From: an uncultured Oscillospiraceae bacterium
GTDB lineage: Bacteria > Bacillota > Clostridia > Oscillospirales > Acutalibacteraceae
Direction of reading: 5' to 3'
Assembly (NCBI GenBank): GCA_900549755.1
Contig: URPQ01000019.1
Coordinates: 1 to 28,948 of the forward strand
DNA length: 28,948 nt
Made by a program: the position numbers and the translations under genes. The notes under the pieces were generated by a model. It did no database searches. It had not been told where the DNA came from and was given only the letters and a program-made list of their open reading frames with translations. Shown piece after piece: positions 16,566 to 23,503 of the stretch (within the stretch, counting starts at the first letter, position 1; each line of letters starts with the position of its first letter).

Positions 16566-18683
16566 TTATGAAATAAGCTCCAGCAAAACGGTGATTAAGA
16601 AGCCACCTATTTGCTGTATCAACATTCCGACCAGAATCATCAGGAAAACCAAAACCGCAAGCCAGCAAACGCTCAAAACGCTTGAACCTATAAGCTTTCC
16701 GAAGCTGAAATCATGAATTTTAATAAGCCCTATAATCAATAGCAGCAGCGTATACCCTATTGCCAGCGTATCAAAGCCGTTTAAGAACATTGCCTCGCTC
16801 GGCAGTAGCACATTCGTAAGAATAAGTCTTAAAAAGCGTTCTATTATTATGGGCGACAGGCTGTAGCAGGTTACAATGCATATTTCCTTAAGCGTACCCT
16901 TGCCCTGCATCAGCGTTGAAATCATCCAGTTGCTTATGACCCACAAAACAACCAGTCCCGCGCTTCTTATAAGCACCCAAACCGAGTTAAAGCTTGTGGG
17001 GTCGTACTGTGTAAACAGGAATCCGCCGCACAGCACCTGTATTACCGCAGTCACATAGAAAAGTGCCGTGAGCACGCCGCAAATTATAAGCGAGCCCTGC
17101 TTTTTCTCCTTTATCTCATCAAAGGTCAGAACCGGGTGAATAAGCGTTCTGAGCATCAGGCGGACCTGCTTTGATTTTATAAGCGTAAGCTTGCGCTTTG
17201 ACGATATAATGATGAGCGTTACAACAGCCGCAATAACAACTATTACAACAAGAAAAATCAGCCAAAAATACTCGCGCATTAAATCTTTGCGGTGGAACTC
17301 AAATGCAAGGCTGTAGGTTTCGCGGTCATAGCCCTCGCGGGCGAGCTTCATTGCTTCCTTGTAGTCGCCGTCCGTGAGGTATGCCCTTGCAAGTCCGCTG
17401 TATGCCGGCTGGAAGTTTCTGTCAAGGCTTATTACCTCTTCCCAGCCTTCCTTACATTCAGTATACTTGCCGTCAAGCGTATCATCTATAAGACCGAGCA
17501 CCTTTTTGCCGAAATCGGTTATTTTAAATACCGTAACCGTGTTTTTCAGCTTATCGCTTACCAAAACGTCCGTTCCGTTAAGCGCAATTGCGTTAGCCGC
17601 GGAAAAGGTGCCCTTTTGGCTGCCCTGACCGAGTCCCCCACCGAAGGCGGTGAGCATACGGCAGGCTCTGTCGTAAAGATAAACCCTTCCGAACTGCGAT
17701 TCAACACAGTAAACAAAGCCGCTGTCATTAACGGCAAGCCCTACAATATCCTGGTCAATCTGCGTGCCGTTATTAAAGGTCGTGTTAAAGCCGTCGTCGG
17801 TGAAATCGGTATCCTCCGAATCCATTATGTTGTTTCCCGTGCCGGGGTTCAGCTTCTTTATCTGCCCCTTTTTATCATAGGTTGAGGTCTTACCCGTTGC
17901 GGTGTAAACAAAATCGTTTTTATCAATTACAATATCCACAAACGAATAAGGGAGATTTCTCGCGCTTGCGCTCTTTTTTACATTGTTTGTGAACATTCTC
18001 TCGAAAACGGTTTTAATTGCCGTGGCAATATTTGAGGTTACATCGTTAGCGCCATAAAAGCCGGTAAAGGTCTTATCAGGTGCGTAAAGTAAAGCGCCGT
18101 AATAAGAGCCGTCGCTCAAAACATAAAGGTACCCGTGCGAGTCCATAACCGTTTTAAGCGGCTTGAAAACAAAGCTTTCGGGTATCAGCGACGATTCGGG
18201 AACAACATAAATGTCCTTAAGAGTACCGTCGGGGTTTGCCCTTAAAACACGGGCGTTATCGGTATCGCATATAAATATTGAGCCGTCAGAATGAACATAT
18301 AGGCTCTGCGCGCCGGTGTAATCGTAATCAGTGCCGTCGCCGCCCTTTATGTGACCTATTTCTCCCAAAAGCTCATAATTTGCATTAAGTACCACTATGC
18401 GGGCGGCATTATCAAGTATATAAACCTTTTTGCCGTCGGTGAAAACATCGTTGATTGTGGAAAACGGCTTTATGCCGAGCGATAAAGCGTCAAGCAATAC
18501 GTCGGTTTCGTACATCGGGCGGCTGTATACCGCCTTGCGTTCTTCACCTATATCATCCCAATATGTATAGCTTTCGAAGGGTATCTGTTCGGCGGGCGAA
18601 ATCGCCGCTACGCCGAAAGCAGAGGACGCCAAACATATGAACGCCAGTAATACAGAAAGAAAACGCGCTGCGTTTTTAATCAT
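16566..18683 (-). CDS. Membrane protein: secreted NHL-type beta-propeller, TPR-like segment, TM anchor and YIP1 domain
   Basis: The 705-residue protein carries a signal peptide (about 1-28); a beta-propeller with NHL-like blades at about 75-395 (YVHSDGSIFICDTDNARVLR, LAVNDSGFVYCVES, LNGTDVLVSDKLKNTV); a short TPR-like helical stretch (about 405-460, FQPAYSGLARAYLTDGDYKEAM); a strong TM helix (about 473-495); and a Yip1-family multi-helix membrane domain (about 506-702). The propeller should be extracytoplasmic. YIP1 proteins in bacteria are poorly understood; eukaryotic members act in membrane traffic. It lies between two sugar permease pairs and directly upstream of the DUF5696-like gene, so a sensor, scaffold or assembly factor for the importers is plausible (inference). 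Shine-Dalgarno AAAGGAG precedes the ATG at 18683. Confidence 0.8.
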   Translation of the reverse strand: MIKNAARFLSVLLAFICLASSAFGVAAISPAEQIPFESYTYWDDIGEERKAVYSRPMYETDVLLDALSLGIKPFSTINDVFTDGKKVYILDNAARIVVLNANYELLGEIGHIKGGDGTDYDYTGAQSLYVHSDGSIFICDTDNARVLRANPDGTLKDIYVVPESSLIPESFVFKPLKTVMDSHGYLYVLSDGSYYGALLYAPDKTFTGFYGANDVTSNIATAIKTVFERMFTNNVKKSASARNLPYSFVDIVIDKNDFVYTATGKTSTYDKKGQIKKLNPGTGNNIMDSEDTDFTDDGFNTTFNNGTQIDQDIVGLAVNDSGFVYCVESQFGRVYLYDRACRMLTAFGGGLGQGSQKGTFSAANAIALNGTDVLVSDKLKNTVTVFKITDFGKKVLGLIDDTLDGKYTECKEGWEEVISLDRNFQPAYSGLARAYLTDGDYKEAMKLAREGYDRETYSLAFEFHRKDLMREYFWLIFLVVIVVIAAVVTLIIISSKRKLTLIKSKQVRLMLRTLIHPVLTFDEIKEKKQGSLIICGVLTALFYVTAVIQVLCGGFLFTQYDPTSFNSVWVLIRSAGLVVLWVISNWMISTLMQGKGTLKEICIVTCYSLSPIIIERFLRLILTNVLLPSEAMFLNGFDTLAIGYTLLLLIIGLIKIHDFSFGKLIGSSVLSVCWLAVLVFLMILVGMLIQQIGGFLITVLLELIS

Positions 18684-18701
18684 AGGTTTTCGCTCCTTTG
18701 C

Positions 18702-19601
18702 TTATTCTTTGATTCCCGCACTGCTCATCGCCTCAACAACATTGCTCTGCGAAATAAGATATATAATAATAGGCGGAATCATCATAATGGTGGTAAGCGC
18801 CATTGCGCTGCCGGTTCGGGCGGTTCCGCCCGCAGTCACCTGCGTTACTATCTGCGGCAGGGTCTTAAGCTTTTCGTCAAAAATCGTTCCGTTCGGAATT
18901 GACGCCCATATATCCCTGAACGCAAAAAGCGTAACGGTAAGCCATGCCGGCTTAATTATCGGCATTATTATCCGCCAGAATATACGCAGATACCCCGCGC
19001 CGTCAATCTTCGCGGCTTCAAGCAGAGCGTCGGGCACATAGCCCTCAATATACTGCTTTATAAGGAAAACTCCCAGTGTTCCCGCAAGCTGCGGCAGAAT
19101 ATATACCCAGTAGGTATTTACTATATGCAGCTCCGAAAATATTACATACTGCGGAACGGAAAGGGTGTATGCGTTGAACATAAGCGCAAACTGAATTATC
19201 ATAAAAATAATTCCCCTGCCCTTGTATGTTCCCTTTGAAAGCGAAAACGCCGCCATTGCGGAAAATACAATATTTAAAATCGAGGTGAAAACCGTTATAA
19301 ACAGGCTGTTGAACACATAGCGTGAAAGCGGAACCGAAAGACTTGAAAGCAGCGTAGGAAGCGCCACGTAGTTTTCCGTGGTCGGTCGGCGCACAAAAAA
19401 CGTCGGCGGGAAAATAAGCAGCTCGTCTATCGGCTTAAAGGAGGTTACAACCGCGTATATCAGCGGCAGCATACTGAAAAGCCCGGCGGCGGTTATCAGC
19501 ACAAAGCAGCATATATTGCCGAAGGTTGAGCGGGTAAAGCGCGTAGCCATTGACTTTTTACGGCTTGACGGTATGAATTTGTAATAAAGTTTTTTAATCA
19601 T
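18702..19601 (-). CDS. Carbohydrate ABC transporter permease (CUT1, MalG-like)
   Basis: The 299-residue protein has six TM helices and the EAA motif LLEAAKIDGAGYLRIFWRII, giving the MalG-type half of the first importer. The ATG at 19601 is preferred, with AGGTG six bases upstream; a GTG at 19610 abuts the upstream stop codon and would add three residues. The gene starts nine bases after the end of its partner permease and ends 18 bases before the propeller-YIP1 gene, within one operon. Confidence 0.92.
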   Translation of the reverse strand: MIKKLYYKFIPSSRKKSMATRFTRSTFGNICCFVLITAAGLFSMLPLIYAVVTSFKPIDELLIFPPTFFVRRPTTENYVALPTLLSSLSVPLSRYVFNSLFITVFTSILNIVFSAMAAFSLSKGTYKGRGIIFMIIQFALMFNAYTLSVPQYVIFSELHIVNTYWVYILPQLAGTLGVFLIKQYIEGYVPDALLEAAKIDGAGYLRIFWRIIMPIIKPAWLTVTLFAFRDIWASIPNGTIFDEKLKTLPQIVTQVTAGGTARTGSAMALTTIMMIPPIIIYLISQSNVVEAMSSAGIKE

Positions 19602-19610
19602 CAAAAGCAC

Positions 19611-20528
19611 CTACCTGCTGACCGTATTCAAGGCTTTTCCGATAATCAGTCTTGTGAACGCCATCATTGCAAACAAAACCACCGCTATAGCCGAGGCGTA
19701 ACCGAGCTCATACCGCACCGTCGCCATATCCGACATATGCGTAACAATGGTATCTACCGAGTACTGCACGCTCGGGTAGCCCGCAAGCTCAACCGCAACC
19801 GCGCTTATTGAAAAGCTGCTTTGAATTTGCATTACCGCACTGAAAAGCAGCATATGCGACATTGAAGGGAGGGTAATATACCTTAGCTCCTGCCAGCGGT
19901 TTCTTATTCCGTCAATCGCGCCCGCCTCGTATAAATCGCGGTTTACATTTTGAAGACCCGAAATATTTGAAAGGAACGAAACGCCCATGCTCTGCCACAG
20001 CTGAACAATAATAATTATTGTGAAAAGATACTGCGGACTTTTAAGCCACACTATCGGCTCGGTTATAACGCCGGTTGACAGCAGAAGGCTGTTTATATAG
20101 CCGTAGCTGTCGCCCGAGAAGGCAATCTTCCATATGAAGTAGGCATTGCCCACAAGGGACGGCGCATAGAACATAAAGGAAAACAGCGTTCGCATTCCTG
20201 TGGAAAACTCATTTACAAGCCACGCCAGCAGAAATGCGAGCAGGAAACCCGCAGGACCTACTACAATTGCAAGCGCAACAGTGTTTTTAAGCACGATTGC
20301 GAAAACCTCATCCTCAACGAACATACGCATATAGTTGCCTATTCCCGTAAATTTCGGGGCTGACAGCATATCATATGAGGTCAGACTTAAAACCATGGAT
20401 GAAATAATCGGCAATACCGTGAATACAAAAAAGAAGGTAAAGAACGGCACAAGCAGCAATATCATAGGCAGCTGCTCTTTAAAGCCGGAATCCCGATGTG
20501 CCTTTAGGGGTTTTGCAGCCGTCATCAT
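19611..20528 (-). CDS. Carbohydrate ABC transporter permease (CUT1, MalF/LplB-like)
   Basis: The 305-residue permease has six TM helices and a slightly divergent EAA motif (LYEAGAIDGIRNRWQELRYI). The start is set at ATG 20528 (ATG at 20525 is also possible) because GGAG lies six bases upstream inside the end of the solute-binding gene, and the two genes are separated by a single base. A longer in-frame reading to 20600 has no ribosome site. It pairs with the 19601-18702 permease and most likely works with the 955-residue binding protein. Confidence 0.92.
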   Translation of the reverse strand: MMTAAKPLKAHRDSGFKEQLPMILLLVPFFTFFFVFTVLPIISSMVLSLTSYDMLSAPKFTGIGNYMRMFVEDEVFAIVLKNTVALAIVVGPAGFLLAFLLAWLVNEFSTGMRTLFSFMFYAPSLVGNAYFIWKIAFSGDSYGYINSLLLSTGVITEPIVWLKSPQYLFTIIIIVQLWQSMGVSFLSNISGLQNVNRDLYEAGAIDGIRNRWQELRYITLPSMSHMLLFSAVMQIQSSFSISAVAVELAGYPSVQYSVDTIVTHMSDMATVRYELGYASAIAVVLFAMMAFTRLIIGKALNTVSR

Positions 20529-20529
20529 T

Positions 20530-23397
20530 TTACTCTCCTTCACTGTATTCTTGAATTTTGCGTGTAATCTCGCTGTCGGCAGCCTTGCTCCATTTAACAA
20601 TTGCGTCCTTTGCGTTTACGCCGTCGTTAAGCACCGACCAGTAAGCCTGATCAAGCGCACGACCGAGGTAGTAGCTTCCCGGAACCTCGGGAACCTCCTT
20701 TACCTTTGCCCACTGCGTAAGTATCTTATCGAGATCCTCGCTGTCCCACGCCATTTTTTTAAGCGCGTCCACGGTTGCGGTCGCCTGTCTGCCGAGCATT
20801 CCTATAAGGGATTCAACATTATTTGAATACCTGGTCTGTGTATCGGCGGCAGTCCACCATTTAAGGAACTCCCAGGCTTCCTTTTTATTTTTGGATTTTT
20901 CTATTATTGAGCAGCCCGTGCCGCCGCCGGCAACCGAATCGTTCCCGCCGGCTGTTCCCGGAACGGAGGCTATCGACCAGCGCCCCTTTATTTCGGGAGC
21001 TGCGCTGTAAAGCGTTAAATATGTGGTATAGGTGGATATACCCAGCGGCATTGTGCCCGCGCGGAAACGGTTGTAAAAATCCGCTTCCTTCTGATATCCG
21101 TAATCGGTGTAGAACTTAGTCCAGAAATCGAAAACCGAAATTTGCTCAATTCCCGTAAGTGAGGTGGCGTTAAGCTCCTTATTGTAAAGCGAAAGCCCCT
21201 TTTGCCCCATAAGCGTTGCAAACATATTAAGACTGCCTATACCGGTGCTTATCGTCTGCGACGAGGTTATCATCGTATACGGAACATATATATTCATATT
21301 GTTCCGCTGAATAATGGCTGATGTGTAAAGGAACTCGTCCCAGTTTTTCGGAATTGTAAGCCCTAAATTTTCGAGAATGTCCGTCCTGTAGAAAAGCATA
21401 TAAAATGTCTGCGTATCGGGCAGAGCGTACAGCTTTCCGTTATATTCATAGGGCACCTGCGCGTCGGGCTGGAATCTTTTCAGCGTATCACCCAAATCGT
21501 CAAATTGATTAAGGTCTGCCAGCGCCCCGCGTATTCCGAGGTTTACAGGCTCGGTTCTTGTCATATGCAGCGCCATATCGGGGAAATTGCCCGACAAAAT
21601 ACCGTTTACAAGCGAAGCGTTGGTTATCTGCACATCAACGTGTATTCCCGTCTGCTCTGTGAATGAGTCCCTTATAAGCGTATCAAGCGAGGTCGCCTGA
21701 TCTCTGCCCCAGTTCACCCAAAGTTTTAAGGCTTTTTCCTTTTCGCCGTTTTCGGTATTCACCGTGTAATCGTCAAAAAACGAAACTATAAGGCGCTTAA
21801 AGCTGTAGCCCATTTTTTTGAAAAAGCCGGTTTTTGTGTTTACAAAATCCTGTCCCGCAGGGGCTAACTGTATTGTATCAATGCAGAGCGGCATTTTCTT
21901 CATATCGTATAGCCATGAGCTTAACGAGGTGTAATTCGAGTAATAATCGCTTACATACTGGTGCGCGGTGTAGGGTCGGTCAAGCATATTGTTAAGCACG
22001 CGCGACATATTCTTAAGCGCCGAAATATACTGGCTGCTCCGCTTACCCGTGAAGCCCTCTAAATCAGCTACCAGCGATAAAAGCTCCTTATCGCAGTAGG
22101 TAAAGGTCTCCTTTAAATCCGGTATCTGCGTGAAAAGCTCGTAATCCAGGTTTACATCGGGTGTGGCGCCGGTTATTTTCACTATGTCTATATACTTATC
22201 GCCGAGCTTTTCCACTATTCCGTAAAGGCGGTAGAAATAATCCGCCATTGCACCGAGGGTCACTTCAAGCGATAATGTGTGGCTGCCCTTTTCCAAATAA
22301 AGGTAATACGGGTCTTCCCCGCCGTATTTCAAAAATTCCCATTTTGCGGAATACGGGAAGCGTATGCCCTTGGCTTCTGAAAAGGGAGTTTTGCCGTCGA
22401 TTTTAAGCAGGCGCCAGCTTTCGGCGTTTATAACGTCGCTCTGGCGGTATCTGAATCCTAAAGAGTAATAACCGCTTTCCTTCACCTCAAAATTCCATAC
22501 AAGGAACTGCCCCGCGTCCTGCCAGGAGGTTCCGCCTATGTAATTAAGCTTTGTAAGGCTCGGGCTGCTCGGGGTCATTCCCGCATTTGAGTTATCCGAT
22601 TTCGGAATAAGGCTTGAAGCGGATTTTAAAACGGCGCTTTCGCCCTCAATTACTATTGTTTCGGCAGAGGTGCTTTTATCCTCCTTGAAGTCCTTTGAAT
22701 AATCCGAATAATCGGTTACAGCCTCGGGAGCTTCAAGTATAAGTTCTGCCACAGCCACCGCCTGCCCGGGATTTTCCAAAGCAACGGTATGCTCGCCCGC
22801 GGTCAGATAAATCGCATACGGCTCAACCGTCTCGCCCGTGCTGCTTTTTGCCAAAACACCGTAATAATCCTTTATTTCGGTCTGCTCGGGGGTCAGGTCG
22901 TTGCCGTCCCTGTCGGTTTTAAAGCTTTCCTGCGCGTTTTGCCAAACTCGCGGGAAGGTAAGGCTCTTTGCCTCTTCAAACGGCGCTTTGCCGTCCGTTT
23001 TTAAAGTGAAAGCATAATCAACGCCGGTATCAACCGCTGTGTATGAAAGCCTTATATTGTAAAGCGCGTCCTCGGGAACGGTGAACTTCCATTCCGCGCC
23101 GCAGTCGCTCTTTGAAAACACAACTGCGTCCTTTCCGTTTACGCTTTTTAAAGCTGCACCGCCGTATGCACGCGCTGCGCCCGATGAAAGTGCAATACTT
23201 TTTTCGGCGCTTTTGCGGTCGGTCATATCCGCCGCATAGGTTTTATAGGAAACCAATGAAACCTCACCGGCGGCAGCCGTTACGGAATTATTTGCCTGCT
23301 CTGCCGATACGGTTACAGCGAGCCGCGGCAGTGAAGACGCGGATATTAAAACAGCCGTCATAAGGCTTGCAAACCGTATAACCGATTTTTTATCCAT
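20530..23397 (-). CDS. Large solute-binding protein with two N-terminal carbohydrate-binding-like domains, not lipidated
   Basis: The 955-residue protein has a signal peptide with an SPase I type end (VSAEQ) and no lipobox cysteine, unlike usual Gram-positive binding proteins. Residues 45-225 and 246-400 each look like CBM6/35-like beta-sandwiches; both contain a TLKTDGKAPFEEAK or LKIDGKTPFSEAK block, an F-P pair, and a YLTAGEHTVAL or YLEKGSHTLSL strand. A helical linker (about 415-545) leads to a family 1 extracellular solute-binding domain (about 555-950; GNFPDMALHM, NGKLYALPDTQTFYMLFYRTDIL, AWEFLKWW). It would deliver sugar to the following permease pair, with the extra domains gripping polymer or wall. 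How it stays at the membrane is unclear. Shine-Dalgarno AAAGGAG lies 11 bases from the ATG, after two stem-loops. Confidence 0.85.
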   Translation of the reverse strand: MDKKSVIRFASLMTAVLISASSLPRLAVTVSAEQANNSVTAAAGEVSLVSYKTYAADMTDRKSAEKSIALSSGAARAYGGAALKSVNGKDAVVFSKSDCGAEWKFTVPEDALYNIRLSYTAVDTGVDYAFTLKTDGKAPFEEAKSLTFPRVWQNAQESFKTDRDGNDLTPEQTEIKDYYGVLAKSSTGETVEPYAIYLTAGEHTVALENPGQAVAVAELILEAPEAVTDYSDYSKDFKEDKSTSAETIVIEGESAVLKSASSLIPKSDNSNAGMTPSSPSLTKLNYIGGTSWQDAGQFLVWNFEVKESGYYSLGFRYRQSDVINAESWRLLKIDGKTPFSEAKGIRFPYSAKWEFLKYGGEDPYYLYLEKGSHTLSLEVTLGAMADYFYRLYGIVEKLGDKYIDIVKITGATPDVNLDYELFTQIPDLKETFTYCDKELLSLVADLEGFTGKRSSQYISALKNMSRVLNNMLDRPYTAHQYVSDYYSNYTSLSSWLYDMKKMPLCIDTIQLAPAGQDFVNTKTGFFKKMGYSFKRLIVSFFDDYTVNTENGEKEKALKLWVNWGRDQATSLDTLIRDSFTEQTGIHVDVQITNASLVNGILSGNFPDMALHMTRTEPVNLGIRGALADLNQFDDLGDTLKRFQPDAQVPYEYNGKLYALPDTQTFYMLFYRTDILENLGLTIPKNWDEFLYTSAIIQRNNMNIYVPYTMITSSQTISTGIGSLNMFATLMGQKGLSLYNKELNATSLTGIEQISVFDFWTKFYTDYGYQKEADFYNRFRAGTMPLGISTYTTYLTLYSAAPEIKGRWSIASVPGTAGGNDSVAGGGTGCSIIEKSKNKKEAWEFLKWWTAADTQTRYSNNVESLIGMLGRQATATVDALKKMAWDSEDLDKILTQWAKVKEVPEVPGSYYLGRALDQAYWSVLNDGVNAKDAIVKWSKAADSEITRKIQEYSEGE

Positions 23398-23422
23398 TGA
23401 AATACCTACTCCTTTTTTAATA

Positions 23423-23489
23423 GGATTGAGAATACCCGAATACCTCGCATTCGGATATTCTCAATCCGGCAAGGCAAATTTGCCTTGCC
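23423..23489 (-). other. Two abutting strong stem-loops between the GH16 and solute-binding protein genes
   Basis: Bases 23423-23467 form a hairpin: a 12-bp perfect stem (GGATTGAGAATA/TATTCTCAATCC), one mismatch, six more pairs (CCGAAT/ATTCGG) and a seven-base loop. Directly adjacent, 23468-23489 is a perfect 22-base palindrome (GGCAAGGCAAA/TTTGCCTTGCC). On the minus strand no T run follows; instead the Shine-Dalgarno region of the solute-binding gene comes next. They look like RNA stability or processing elements that could raise binding-protein levels above those of the enzyme upstream. Confidence 0.75.
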
Positions 23490-23503
23490 GAATTTTATTT
23501 AAC

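Noticed and set aside
17292..17885. A 197-codon open frame on the plus strand inside the propeller-YIP1 gene
   Set aside because: It lies wholly antisense to a gene with clear domains, has no ribosome site or recognisable motif, and is one of many such frames expected opposite a long gene.
23423..23489. Terminator between the GH16 and solute-binding protein genes
   Set aside because: On the minus strand the hairpins are followed by an A-rich Shine-Dalgarno region, not a T run, and no promoter is evident for the next gene.
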